From an uncultured Gemmiger sp. (GTDB lineage: Bacteria; Bacillota; Clostridia; Oscillospirales; Ruminococcaceae), in assembly GCA_944388175.1 (NCBI GenBank), contig CALXHR010000002.1, forward strand, positions 62,001 to 126,000: DNA of 64,000 nt. Reading direction: 5' to 3'. Shown here one piece after another: positions 46,756-55,774 of this stretch. Numbering within the stretch: the first letter of the stretch is position 1; each line of letters begins with the position of its first letter. A model generated the notes under the pieces. That model was not told where the DNA came from and made no database searches. It was given only the letters and a program-made list of their open reading frames with translations. Both the position numbers and the translations under genes were made by a program.

Positions 46756-46789
46756 GGTGATCCCCCTTTTATGGATAAAAGACAGTGTC

Positions 46790-46818
46790 ATTGTAACAGT
46801 TTGGCAAAATGTTTGCAA
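46790..46818 (-). promoter_or_regulatory. Promoter of pulA
   Basis: Minus-strand TTGCAA (46813-46818), a 17-bp spacer and TACAAT (46790-46795). Confidence 0.82.
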
Positions 46819-46856
46819 GACGCCGCGCCGGCCGGAAAAATTTTTGTTGCTTTTGC

Positions 46857-46886
46857 TTGACAACGCACCGCTTTATGTGCTATGGT
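46857..46886 (+). promoter_or_regulatory. Promoter of the YtrA-type regulator/ABC operon
   Basis: TTGACA (46857-46862), an 18-bp spacer and TATGGT (46881-46886). The -10 overlaps the left arm of a 24-bp palindrome. Confidence 0.75.
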
Positions 46887-46907
46887 TAATTACACAAGTA
46901 ATGAACC
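46884..46907 (+). promoter_or_regulatory. Palindromic operator of the YtrA-type regulator
   Basis: GGTTAATTAC (46884-46893) faces GTAATGAACC (46898-46907) across ACAA. Nine of ten arm positions pair. It covers the -10 and start region, the right place for autorepression by the GntR/YtrA protein encoded first in the operon. Operator assignment is by position and symmetry. Confidence 0.75.
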
Positions 46908-46944
46908 AGTAAACCAAAGCGAAAGGCGGTGAGCCCCTGCCCCC

Positions 46945-47310
46945 ATGCGGAACGAACAGACCCTGATCTACTTACAGATCGCCCAAATGCTGGAGGATGG
47001 CATCCTGCGCGGCATCTACCCGGAGGAAACGCAGGTGCCCAGCACCAACGAACTGGCGCGCACGCTGCGCATCAACCCGGCCACCGGGGCCAAGGGGCTG
47101 AACCTGCTGGCGGAGGATGGCATCCTGTACAAGCGGCGCGGCCTAGGCATGTTTGTGGCCCCGGGCGCGGCCGAGCGCATCCGCGCCAAACGGCGCAGCG
47201 AATTTTTGCAGCAGTATGTGCGCCCCCTGGCCGCCGAAGCCCGCAAGCTGGGTCTGACGGCTGAGGAATTGCAGGCCATGCTGCGCGACGCCTGCGAAGA
47301 GGAGGAATGA
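46945..47310 (+). CDS. GntR-family transcriptional regulator, YtrA subfamily
   Basis: A 121-residue repressor with an N-terminal winged helix: PIYLQIA-like start (LIYLQIAQMLEDGILRGIYP), VPSTNELARTLRINPATGAKGLNLLAEDGILYKRRGLGMFV, then a short C-terminal helical dimerisation tail of about 45 residues. The short tail without effector domain is the YtrA hallmark. These proteins usually repress ABC exporter operons induced by cell-envelope antibiotics. The ABC genes start 3 bp downstream. Confidence 0.94.
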   Translation: MRNEQTLIYLQIAQMLEDGILRGIYPEETQVPSTNELARTLRINPATGAKGLNLLAEDGILYKRRGLGMFVAPGAAERIRAKRRSEFLQQYVRPLAAEARKLGLTAEELQAMLRDACEEEE

Positions 47311-47313
47311 GCG

Positions 47314-48201
<888 letters not shown>

Positions 48202-48202
48202 G

Positions 48203-48859
48203 ATGAAAAAGACGCTGTGGCTGCTGCTTTTACCCCCGCTGCAGTTGATGGGCGTGCTGCTGGTACTGTACATGGCGCTGTGCGGGCTGTGCCTGCTGTT
48301 TGGCGCCGAAAGCCTGTTTGGCACCTACCTGATGGGCGGCAGCTTTGCGTTTTCTCTGGTGGCGGCGCTGTGCGCCGCCCAAGCCACCGCCGCCTACTGC
48401 CCGCTGGCGCTGAGCCTGGGCGCCACCCGCCGCGCGCTGCGGGGCGGGGTCGCGGCGGCCTGGGTGGCCCTTGCGCTGCTGGCCCACGGGGCCACGCTGC
48501 TGGTGAACTGGCTGGCGTTTGCGCTGTTCCCGCCGGAGCGCGCCAGCCGCGCCTGGCTGTACGGGTTTTCGCGCCATCCGCTGCCGGGGCTGGGGGTGGC
48601 GCTGCTGCTGGCCGGGGCCTCGCTTTGGACCGGCATGCTGCAAACCCAGGGCCGCACGACGGCGCGCAACGTGCTGCTGGTGCTGTTTGAGATCCTGCTG
48701 TTTGCACAGGTCTTTGTATTTTTGCTGTTGAGCCACCTGGCCCCCGCTTTGCCGGCGGCGGTACTGCCGCTGTACGGCGGGGCGCTGGCGGCGCTGGGGC
48801 TTGTGTTCCTACTGCTGGCCCTGCGCCGGCTCAAGACCCTGGCCGTCAGCCAGGGGTAA
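48203..48859 (+). CDS. ABC exporter membrane subunit 1
   Basis: A 218-residue hydrophobic protein with six TM segments and no soluble domain, starting MKKTLWLLLLPPLQLMGVLL. It follows the ATPase by 1 bp with AGGAGG overlapping the end of the ATPase gene. No family motif beyond an ABC-2-like topology was recognised; context defines the role. Confidence 0.8.
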   Translation: MKKTLWLLLLPPLQLMGVLLVLYMALCGLCLLFGAESLFGTYLMGGSFAFSLVAALCAAQATAAYCPLALSLGATRRALRGGVAAAWVALALLAHGATLLVNWLAFALFPPERASRAWLYGFSRHPLPGLGVALLLAGASLWTGMLQTQGRTTARNVLLVLFEILLFAQVFVFLLLSHLAPALPAAVLPLYGGALAALGLVFLLLALRRLKTLAVSQG

Positions 48860-48872
48860 GGAGGGATTTCCC

Positions 48873-49541
48873 ATGAAACGTACCCTGTGCGCCACGCTGC
48901 GCTACCTGTGCGAAGATCTGGTTTTGCCGCTTACGGCCCTGCCGGTGTTTGCCCTGCTGGGCGTGGGGCTGGGCGTGCTGGCTGCGCTGCTGGGCACCCC
49001 GCAGGACGCGCCGCTGGCCGCCGCCGTGGTCATGCTGCTGGTCGGCGTACTGCTCACGGTGGTTTTGTCCATCGTCTATTTTTCCAACTGGTTCGCGGTG
49101 CTGCTGGCCTTCCCGGCCAACCGGCGGGGGCTGCTGGCCGGGCTGTTGCTGTTCTGCCTGGGCGTCAGCGCGTTGGCGCAGCTTACGACCCTGGCCGTGG
49201 GCAGCCTGTGCACGCTGGGTTTTGGCGCGGCGTTTGGCCAGCCGCTGGCGATGCCGTGGCAGCAGATCCCCGCGTTTGTGTGGCCGTGCTGCCTGCTGGG
49301 GCCGGTGCTGGGCGGCGTGGTGCTGGGCGGGCTGCAATGCCGGTTTGGCGCGGCGGCATTTTGGGTGGTGTATTTTGTGTTCCTGGGCCTGTGCAGCACC
49401 GCCAGCTGGTGGCTGCCCGTGCTGACGGACCGTTTTTCGCCCACCGGCCTGGCAGCGCTGGGGGCCGGCGCGGGCCTTGCGCTTTTGCTGTTGGCGGCGC
49501 TGGCCGTGCGCTGGCTGCTGCGCGCGGCGGTCAAAGTGTGA
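48873..49541 (+). CDS. ABC exporter membrane subunit 2
   Basis: A 222-residue protein with six TM segments, starting MKRTLCATLRYLCEDLVLPL. The N-terminus and topology resemble the preceding subunit, so the two probably form a heterodimeric membrane channel. AAGGAGG precedes the ATG. It is the last gene of the operon. No clear terminator follows; the palindromic repeat cluster begins instead. Confidence 0.8.
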   Translation: MKRTLCATLRYLCEDLVLPLTALPVFALLGVGLGVLAALLGTPQDAPLAAAVVMLLVGVLLTVVLSIVYFSNWFAVLLAFPANRRGLLAGLLLFCLGVSALAQLTTLAVGSLCTLGFGAAFGQPLAMPWQQIPAFVWPCCLLGPVLGGVVLGGLQCRFGAAAFWVVYFVFLGLCSTASWWLPVLTDRFSPTGLAALGAGAGLALLLLAALAVRWLLRAAVKV

Positions 49542-50399
49542 ACGCCGCACCGATGATTTTTAAAAAATAATTTTTGTGCGGCGGGGCCAAGGCCCCACCC
49601 TACAATATAAGGCATACGCCATACGAACCACGAACGGGTGGCACAAGCACCGTTTTGCGGGCGGCATGTATGCCGCCCCTACGCATAGACCCAACGCAGT
49701 CGCAACCAAAAAACGGTACCGTAAGGCAAACGGACACGGGCCGCATACATGCGGCCCCTACAATACGAGGAAAACGTCATACATACCATAAACAGACGCC
49801 GGTTTATTGTGTTGCTCCCTTTGCTTGTTTACCTGTCGTTCCCGGTCGGTTCGTAGGGGCCGCATGTATGCGGCCCGCAAATCTTCCGTCGCCACCCGTC
49901 TCCGAGGTCATAGACGCGATACCGGGTGTTTGTAGGGGCGGCATATATGCCGCCCGGCAGGGGTGAAAAACCACGCGGGGTTTCACTTGAAAAACGGCCG
50001 TTTTCGCCGCCCTGTAGGGCGAGGTCTTGACCCCGCCGCATCGATGATTTTTTTATTCTTATGTGCGGCGGGCGAAATCGCCCGCCCTACAATACAAGAC
50101 ATACGCCATACAACCCATAAACGGGCGGCACGGGCACCGTTTCGCGGGCGGCATGGTTGCCGCCCCTACGCATTAGACCCAACGCGGTCACAACGCAAAA
50201 CCGGTATCGTGGGGCAAACGGACACGGGCCGCATGCATGCGGCCCCTACAAACCGACCGGGAACGGCAGGCGAATAGGTAAGGCTGATCTCTGCCGCAGA
50301 TCACCACGGCGGGGTCAAGACCCCGCCCTACAGAACAAGGGAAACGTGCGACCGCCCCCTGCCGGGCGGCATACGTACGGCCAAGGCTGATGCAACCAT
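49542..50399. repeat. Gene-free cluster of CTACA-tailed palindromic repeats
   Basis: There is no credible gene here. At least ten GC-rich inverted repeats of about 20-28 bp are present, most with a core like GCGGCATNNATGCCGC or GCCGCATNNATGCGGC and tailed by CCCTACA (or preceded by TGTAGGG when inverted). Approximate positions are 49579, 49660, 49738, 49853 (inverted), 49932 (inverted), 50013 (inverted), 50064, 50144, 50226 and 50307. A longer unit of roughly 160 bp around 49610-49770 recurs at 50100-50255 in direct orientation. Open frames in this stretch are translations of the repeats. Confidence 0.9.
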
Positions 50400-50443
50400 A
50401 ACCAAAACCGCCTGCGCGGGATATCGCACAGGCGGTTTTGGTT
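50400..50443 (-). terminator. Terminator of the yggS operon
   Basis: A 15-bp stem AACCAAAACCGCCTG/CAGGCGGTTTTGGTT (50400-50414 with 50429-50443). The T-rich arm on either strand makes it usable in both directions. Confidence 0.85.
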
Positions 50444-50454
50444 GTGAACCGGTC

Positions 50455-51180
50455 TTATCCTTTTTTGCTGTAGTCCCGCGCGCCATAGATGGCCGTGCCG
50501 ATGCGCACCATGGTGGCGCCCTCGGCAATGGCGGCAGCGTAGTCGTGGCTCATGCCCATCGAGAGCGTGTCCAGCATGGCGTTGGCGTACCCGCGGGCGA
50601 CGGCCGCGGCCAGCAGCTCCCGCATCTGGGCAAAAAAGCGGCGGGTGGCGGCATCGCCGGCGTCGGCAGGCGGGATGGCCATCAGCCCGCACACGCGGAT
50701 GTGCGCCTTGGCGGCCGCGGCATCCAGCAGCGGCCACAGCGCGTCGGGCGTGACGCCGCTTTTGCTGGCTTCCCCGCCGATGTTGACCTCCAGCAAAATA
50801 TCCTGCCGGATGCCCAAACGTTCGGCGGCCGCATCAATCCTGTCGAGCAGGCGGGTGCTGTCGACGCTTTGGATCAGCGCCGCGCGGCCCACGACCTTGT
50901 TGACCTTGTTGGTCTGCAGATGGCCGATGAAATGCCCCGGTTTGCCGGCGTAGGCCCCGGCGTCGGTCTTTTCAACAAGTTCCTGCACGTGGTTTTCGCC
51001 AAACAGGTCGATGGGCAGGTCGGCGCTGTAGCGCACTTCCTCCACTGTGCGGGTCTTGCAGGCCGCACACAGCAAAACATCCGCCGGGTCGCGCCCGGCG
51101 CTGCGGGCCGCGGCGGCCATCGTCTCCCGGATTTGGGCGACGGCTTCGGCCATAGCCTGTTTCTGCGCTTCGGTAATCAT
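50455..51180 (-). CDS. YggS/PLPBP family PLP-homeostasis protein
   Basis: This 241-residue alanine-racemase-like barrel binds pyridoxal phosphate and balances PLP and amino-acid pools. The PLP lysine is in LLCAACKTRTVEEV; GENHVQELVEK, GHFIGHLQTNKV, VDSTRLLDRI and the C-terminal LSMGMSHDYAAAIAEGATMVRIGTAIYG motif are all standard. The frame is open far upstream, but the ATG at 51180 gives the family N-terminus and overlaps the preceding gene by 4 bp. The usual partner sepF is absent. Confidence 0.94.
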   Translation of the reverse strand: MITEAQKQAMAEAVAQIRETMAAAARSAGRDPADVLLCAACKTRTVEEVRYSADLPIDLFGENHVQELVEKTDAGAYAGKPGHFIGHLQTNKVNKVVGRAALIQSVDSTRLLDRIDAAAERLGIRQDILLEVNIGGEASKSGVTPDALWPLLDAAAAKAHIRVCGLMAIPPADAGDAATRRFFAQMRELLAAAVARGYANAMLDTLSMGMSHDYAAAIAEGATMVRIGTAIYGARDYSKKG

Positions 51181-51734
51181 CGCGTTTCCCCCTCGCTGTA
51201 GACGGCGCGCGCGCCGCCGATGAACGGCGGGCGGGTGCGCGCACAGAGCAGGATAGCCTGCCCGATATGGTCCAGGGACAGGCGCACCGGCACCGCCACG
51301 CGGCGCAGATGCATGCCGATGAGCGTGCCGCCGATGTCCATGCCGGCGGCGGCGCGCACTTCCTCGACCAGAACGGGGTCGCGGAACGCGCGCCAGCAGT
51401 TGGTGGCCCAGCTGCCGCCCGCGTGCGGCTGCGGGACGGCGGACACGATGGTATACCCGCCCGCTTTGGCGGCTTCGCTTTCCAGCACGATGGCGCGGTT
51501 GAGATGCTCGCAGCATTGCGCGGCGAGGAAAACGCCCTGCGCCTGCAAGGGCGGCAGCACGCCGGCCAGCACGGCGGCCGCGGCTTCCATGCTGGAATCG
51601 TGCCCGATGTGCCCGCCCATGATCTCGCTGCTGGAACAGCCGACGACAAAGAGGTCGCCGGTCTCGAGGTGCGCGGCCGCGAGCAGTTCCTCGGTCGCCT
51701 GGCGCGCCTGGAGTGTCAGTTGCTGAAATTCCAT
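51177..51734 (-). CDS. YwlG/DUF436 family protein (TIGR01440-like)
   Basis: A 185-residue conserved protein. FVVGCSSSEIMGGHIGHDSS near 29-48, the FLAAQCCEHLNRAIVLE segment near 69-85, and GMDIGGTLIGMHLRRVAVPV near 131-150 match the uncharacterised YwlG/DUF436 family of Firmicutes. In B. subtilis ywlG lies near glyA; here it overlaps yggS by 4 bp, hinting at a link to PLP or amino-acid metabolism. Function is unknown. Confidence 0.88.
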   Translation of the reverse strand: MEFQQLTLQARQATEELLAAAHLETGDLFVVGCSSSEIMGGHIGHDSSMEAAAAVLAGVLPPLQAQGVFLAAQCCEHLNRAIVLESEAAKAGGYTIVSAVPQPHAGGSWATNCWRAFRDPVLVEEVRAAAGMDIGGTLIGMHLRRVAVPVRLSLDHIGQAILLCARTRPPFIGGARAVYSEGETR

Positions 51735-51873
51735 CTGGTACCCTCCCCTGCCGCCCGGTGGGGCGGCGTTTTGTGTTGTGTATTCCGGCGCTGCCGTGCT
51801 GGCCTTTTAAGGCGGCCTGCGGCCGCCGGGACGCCGCGGTTTTTCGTCTGCGTATGGCGCACCGCAAAGGGCG

Positions 51874-52878
51874 TCAAACCAGTACGTCCTTGATGAGCAG
51901 GCTCAACCCGCCGGTGGCGGAGTGGATGAACTCCACCGCGTCGTCGGAGTTGCACAGTTCCGCCGGGATCTTAATCTCGATGCCGGACTCGGTCTTAAAA
52001 CTGCGGCTCTCGAGCTTTTTGATGCGCGCCGGGCTGACGGTGACGCGGTCCTGCGCCTGGACGCCGGTCTCGGCCAGGGCAGCTTCAAACGCCGGGGCGG
52101 CCAGGGGGTAACTTTCCCGCATGCGGGTGCAGACGTCCTCGACGGCGATGGTGTTGTCGACGGCCTGGTTGCGCACCATCAGTTCGACGGCGGTCTCGGT
52201 GCCGCCGTCAAACGGCGGCACGTCGTCGAGGGCTTCCGGCTCGGGGTAGGCGTCCTTGACGGCGGCGACGGCGGTCTCGCACACGGCCTTGAGCTTGGCT
52301 TTTTCGGGCAGGGCTTCGGCGCAGCCGAACACGCGGGTGGAAAGGTAGAAATCCTTTTTTTCGTCGAGGGCGTACTTTTTCTCCAGCAGCCGCACCGTGC
52401 CGTTGGCGCGGTCGATGAGCGCGGCCTCGTCGGCTTTGGGGGTCCCGGGCAGCAGCGTGCGCTGCGGCACCATGCGGCTGAAACTGCCGTTGCCCAGTGT
52501 CTGGGTGTCGTGGGTGTAGCCGGGGCGGTAGTTGAGTTTGAGCACGCCGTAGTACGGCACGCCGCCGACGGTGAAGTCCACGACGGCCAGGTCCCCGGCC
52601 GGGATGGCCGGGTATTGCAGCATCTGCTCAAAGATCACGCCGGCGATACGGCGCGAAAGGTCCACAAAGTCCTGGTTGTGCGCCATCTCCTGCGCAAAGG
52701 CGGAGTCGGGCAGGAAACGGCAGGTTTTGCCGTCGTCGCTGGCAAACGCCTTTTCCAGCGCGGCGGCGAAATATTCGTGCAGGTCGGCGTCAAGGTCCAT
52801 GACGCGGTCCGAGAGCAGCGGCGCCGACGCGCCGGGGTCCAGCAGGTGCAAAATAACCTGCGAGATGGCAAGTTCCAT
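51874..52878 (-). CDS. 37-kDa nucleoid-associated protein family (NdpA/YejK-like)
   Basis: A 334-residue member of the NA37 family: MELAISQVILHLLDPG at the start, a central FVDLSRRIAGVIFEQML and VVDFTVGGVPYYGVLKLNYRPGYTH segment, and a C-terminal KTESGIEIKIPAELCNSDDAVEF region. Relatives associate with the nucleoid; firmicute copies are little studied. The ATG at 52878 has AAGGAG about 10 nt upstream; an upstream TTG would erase that site. It is preceded by a divergent small gene. Confidence 0.85.
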   Translation of the reverse strand: MELAISQVILHLLDPGASAPLLSDRVMDLDADLHEYFAAALEKAFASDDGKTCRFLPDSAFAQEMAHNQDFVDLSRRIAGVIFEQMLQYPAIPAGDLAVVDFTVGGVPYYGVLKLNYRPGYTHDTQTLGNGSFSRMVPQRTLLPGTPKADEAALIDRANGTVRLLEKKYALDEKKDFYLSTRVFGCAEALPEKAKLKAVCETAVAAVKDAYPEPEALDDVPPFDGGTETAVELMVRNQAVDNTIAVEDVCTRMRESYPLAAPAFEAALAETGVQAQDRVTVSPARIKKLESRSFKTESGIEIKIPAELCNSDDAVEFIHSATGGLSLLIKDVLV

Positions 52879-52975
52879 AGGGTGATAACTCCTTTTATGA
52901 TACAAACGGTAAGATTTGCCGCGGTTGGCGGGCGGCCGGGCGGGCAGACTATCTATACGAAAGGAGGACTACCCT

Positions 52976-53191
52976 ATGCCGACACCACTGACCCCGCAGG
53001 AGCGCGAAGCGCTTTTGCGCCGCACCGCCCCCGGCCGCCAGAAACAGGCCGAAGCCTTTTTGCGCGGCCAAAGCCCCGGCGTGATGCAGCGCTACGCGCC
53101 CGACGCCGTGGCCGACCCCGAACAGGGCTGGGTCGAGGGCAACGAGACCGTGCAGCGCCTGGCGCGCTGGCGCGAAGAAGCGATCTATTGA
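52976..53191 (+). CDS. Small conserved-type hypothetical protein (71 residues)
   Basis: Unrecognised. It starts MPTPLTPQEREALLRRTAPG with a strong AAGGAGG 8 nt upstream. The sequence is charged and mostly helical, with QKQAEAFLRGQSPGVMQRYA in the middle and a Trp-containing C-terminal helix. It has no TM or signal segment. It is oriented away from the nucleoid-associated gene and towards the thioesterase gene on the other strand. Confidence 0.7.
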   Translation: MPTPLTPQEREALLRRTAPGRQKQAEAFLRGQSPGVMQRYAPDAVADPEQGWVEGNETVQRLARWREEAIY

Positions 53192-53236
53192 CCCGCAGAC
53201 GGCGCGGCCCCGTGACACCGGGGCCGCGCTGCGCGT

Positions 53237-53626
53237 TTACTCCCCGGTTTTGGCTTGCGCCTTGGCGGTAAAGCGGTCATTGTCGATGACGACGCGCTCA
53301 TGCTCGGCGTGGGCGACCTCGCCCGCTGCGTCGCAGACGCGGGCCGTAAAGGTCAGGCGGCGGCCGTCGACGGCGGTCAGCGCGCAGTCGCACCGCACCG
53401 TCATGCCCACCGGCGTGGGCGCGGTGTGCGCCAGCGTCAGCCGCGTGCCCACGGTGCCCTTGCCCGGTTCCAGTTCCGGCGCAACGGCCTGCCAGCAGGC
53501 TTTTTCGATCAGCGCGGCCACCGCCGGGGTGGCCAGCACCGGCAGTTCGCCGCTGCCCAGCGCCCGGGCGGTGTCCGCCGTGGTGACGCAAAGTTCCGCA
53601 TGCCCGCAAATGCCCGGCTGCAACAT
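53237..53626 (-). CDS. Hot-dog fold thioesterase, FlK-like
   Basis: A 129-residue hot-dog protein resembling fluoroacetyl-CoA thioesterase FlK. The segment LATPAVAALIEKACW holds Thr and Glu, and GTRLTLAHTAPTPVGM holds His, matching the FlK Thr/Glu/His set. Most gut homologues have no known role in fluoroacetate and may hydrolyse another acyl-CoA. The ATG at 53626 has GAGGT upstream. It is monocistronic and divergent from the uracil permease. Confidence 0.85.
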   Translation of the reverse strand: MLQPGICGHAELCVTTADTARALGSGELPVLATPAVAALIEKACWQAVAPELEPGKGTVGTRLTLAHTAPTPVGMTVRCDCALTAVDGRRLTFTARVCDAAGEVAHAEHERVVIDNDRFTAKAQAKTGE

Positions 53627-53703
53627 GGTAACAGGACCTCTTTCCAGCTGATTTTGTGCTTTTATTATATCGGCCCGCCCCGCGAAATGCAAGCCGCGCG
53701 CCC

Positions 53704-53732
53704 TTGCGTTTTGGCGGCAAAGCCGCTATACT
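53704..53732 (+). promoter_or_regulatory. Promoter of uraA
   Basis: TTGCGT (53704-53709), a 17-bp spacer containing a GGCGGC/GCCGC inverted repeat, and TATACT (53727-53732). The spacer symmetry could matter for a regulator, but no PyrR leader structure is evident. Confidence 0.72.
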
Positions 53733-53814
53733 GGATACGTACCAACCGGGGAAGCGGCGCAGCGCGCCTTTTCCCCTTTTTTGCGGCGGATGTGTAAACA
53801 AACGGGAGGATACC

Positions 53815-55146
53815 ATGAGCGAAAAGAAACTGGACTATACCCAGGGCATCTACAATGCCCGCGAGCTGGGCGCGCCCCGCGTGCTGATTTTGGGCGCACA
53901 GCATATGTTTGCGATGTTTGGCGCCACGGTGCTGGTGCCGCTGCTGACGGGGTTGAGCGTCAGCACCACGCTGCTGTGCGCCGGGCTGGGCACGCTGTTG
54001 TTCCACCTTTTGTGCAAGGGCCGGGTGCCGGCGTTTCTGGGTTCCAGCTTTGCCTATCTGGGCGGGTTCACCATCGTGACCAACAGCGGCGCCAACCCCG
54101 AAAATCTGCCCTACGCCTGCGCAGCGGTGGCGTTCTCGGGCCTGGTGTACGTGCTGTTCAGTTTGCTGATCTCGGCGTTCGGCATCCGGCGGATGATGAA
54201 GTTCTTCCCGCCCGTTGTGACGGGGCCCATCATCATCGCCATCGGCCTGATTCTGGCCCCCAGCGCCATTGAAAACTGCCAGAGCAACTGGCTGCTGGCC
54301 TTTGTGGCGCTGGCCACCGTCATCGCCTGCAACATCTGGGGCAAGGGCATGGTCAAAATTTTGCCCATCCTCATCGGCGTGCTGGTGTCCTATGCGGTGG
54401 CGCTGGCCACCGGCGCGGTGGACTTTGCCCCCATTGCCGACGCCGCGTGGTTCGGCATCCCGCTGCGCAAAGAGGAGATGGGCCTGTTCGCCATCGACGG
54501 CAGCGAGACGTTCATCAGCGCGCTGTTCACCATCGTGCCCATTGCGCTGGCGACGATGATGGAGCACATCGGCGACATTGCGGCCATCAGCGCCACGACC
54601 GGCAAAAACTACATCCGCGAGCCGGGGCTGAACCGCACGCTGCTGGGCGACGGCCTGGCCACGACGATGGCCGGCCTGCTGGGCGGCCCCGCCAACACCA
54701 CCTACGGCGAGAACACCGGCGTGCTGGCGCTGACCAAAATTTACGACCCGCTGGTCATCCGCATTGCGGCGGTGTTTGCGCTGGTGCTGAGCTTCTGCCC
54801 CAAGTTTGAGGCCGTCATCAACACCATCCCCTCCGGCATCGTGGGCGGCATCAGCTTTGTGCTGTACGGCATGATCTCGGCCATCGGCGTGCGCAACGTG
54901 GTCGAGAACAAGGTCGATTTCACCAACTCGCGCAACCTCATCATCGCGGCGGTCATTCTGGTCTGCGCGCTGGGCTTTGACTCGGTGGGCGGCATCACCT
55001 TCACCGTCGCCGGCATGGCGGTCAACCTGTCCGGCCTGGCCATCGCGGCCATCGCGGGCATTGTGCTCAACGCCATCCTGCCCGGCAACGACTACGAATT
55101 TGACGAGGGCACCAACGACGGCGAGGGCGCCAGCCTGCGCGTCTGA
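53815..55146 (+). CDS. uraA: Uracil permease (NCS2/UraA family)
   Basis: This 443-residue 14-TM nucleobase:cation symporter probably imports uracil. Its N-terminus LGAQHMFAMFGATVLVPLLTG, the GSSFAYLGGF segment, the SALFTIVPIALATMMEHIGDI helix with the substrate-binding Glu, and LLGGPANTTYGENTGVLALT with the second Glu match UraA rather than xanthine or uric acid carriers. GGGAGGA precedes the ATG. An uncharacterised protein follows 25 bp later. Confidence 0.94.
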   Translation: MSEKKLDYTQGIYNARELGAPRVLILGAQHMFAMFGATVLVPLLTGLSVSTTLLCAGLGTLLFHLLCKGRVPAFLGSSFAYLGGFTIVTNSGANPENLPYACAAVAFSGLVYVLFSLLISAFGIRRMMKFFPPVVTGPIIIAIGLILAPSAIENCQSNWLLAFVALATVIACNIWGKGMVKILPILIGVLVSYAVALATGAVDFAPIADAAWFGIPLRKEEMGLFAIDGSETFISALFTIVPIALATMMEHIGDIAAISATTGKNYIREPGLNRTLLGDGLATTMAGLLGGPANTTYGENTGVLALTKIYDPLVIRIAAVFALVLSFCPKFEAVINTIPSGIVGGISFVLYGMISAIGVRNVVENKVDFTNSRNLIIAAVILVCALGFDSVGGITFTVAGMAVNLSGLAIAAIAGIVLNAILPGNDYEFDEGTNDGEGASLRV

Positions 55147-55171
55147 TTTTACAAAAAAGGGAGGGTCCGCT

Positions 55172-55522
55172 ATGACTGCGGCAGATTTTACCGGCCTGCA
55201 CCTGCAATACAAGACCGAGCAGCAGCCCGGCGAGGTGCCCGCCGCCATCGAGCATGATTTTGACGCCGGGCGCATGGTGGACCACTACTATGTCACGCCC
55301 TCGCCCGCGTTTTGGGCCGACGAGGGCGTGCAGGCACTGGGCACGGTGGCTGGCATCCTGTTTTTGCAGCAACCGGACGGCGCGCCGTGGCAGATCTTGG
55401 TGCACGAACCGGCCATGGTCAAAGAGGTCATTTTTGAGATGCCGGACGCCGAGTTCCGCGCCATGCTCAACGCAAACGGCGTCGTGCTGCCCGGCGAGCC
55501 GGGCTTTGTGCCGCCGCAGTAA
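55172..55522 (+). CDS. Hypothetical protein cotranscribed with uracil permease
   Basis: A 116-residue soluble protein of no recognised family. It starts MTAADFTGLHLQYKTEQQPG with GGGAGGG upstream and contains DHYYVTPSPAFWADEGVQ and FLQQPDGAPWQILVHE. It has no TM, signal or known motif. The 25-bp gap to uraA and the shared terminator say it is in the same operon, so a role near uracil uptake or salvage is possible but unproven. Confidence 0.75.
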   Translation: MTAADFTGLHLQYKTEQQPGEVPAAIEHDFDAGRMVDHYYVTPSPAFWADEGVQALGTVAGILFLQQPDGAPWQILVHEPAMVKEVIFEMPDAEFRAMLNANGVVLPGEPGFVPPQ

Positions 55523-55591
55523 GCACCGCCGGGACCGCCTTGCCCAGTGCAGCGGCGTAACCACACGCCGGGACCACACCCATACAGTTTG

Positions 55592-55643
55592 CCCGCCGTG
55601 GCGGAAGAGTCTTTCCCCTTCCCGCCACGGCGGGTCTTTTTTT
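55592..55643 (+). terminator. Terminator of the uraA operon
   Basis: A 13-bp stem CCCGCCGTGGCGG/CCGCCACGGCGGG (55592-55604 with 55622-55634), followed by TCTTTTTTT. Confidence 0.92.
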
Positions 55644-55712
55644 GCTTTTGGCGCGGCGGGCGGCTTTTTGCACCTCCCGCAAATTTTTTTGCTGCTTTTT
55701 TGCGCAAAGGGG

Positions 55713-55741
55713 TTGACAGCGGCGCGCAACAGTTGTAACAT
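55713..55741 (+). promoter_or_regulatory. Promoter of the Zn/Cd efflux operon
   Basis: A perfect TTGACA (55713-55718), a 17-bp spacer and TAACAT (55736-55741). The weak -10 overlaps the start of the operator. Confidence 0.78.
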
Positions 55742-55760
55742 ATGAACAGATAAACATATG
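55739..55760 (+). promoter_or_regulatory. SmtB/ArsR-type operator
   Basis: Two CATATG blocks flank AACAGATAAA (55739-55760), giving ATATG...CATAT symmetry with an internal TGAACA half-site as in SmtB/CzrA operators. It lies over the -10 and start of a gene encoding an SmtB-type sensor. Confidence 0.72.
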
Positions 55761-55774
55761 AAAGGATGTTCCCC

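Noticed and set aside
49542-50399. Repeats in the spacer as a CRISPR array or as small genes
   Set aside because: Palindromes are irregularly spaced in both orientations with unequal sequence. Open frames of 60-130 codons here are translations of the palindromes without conserved features.
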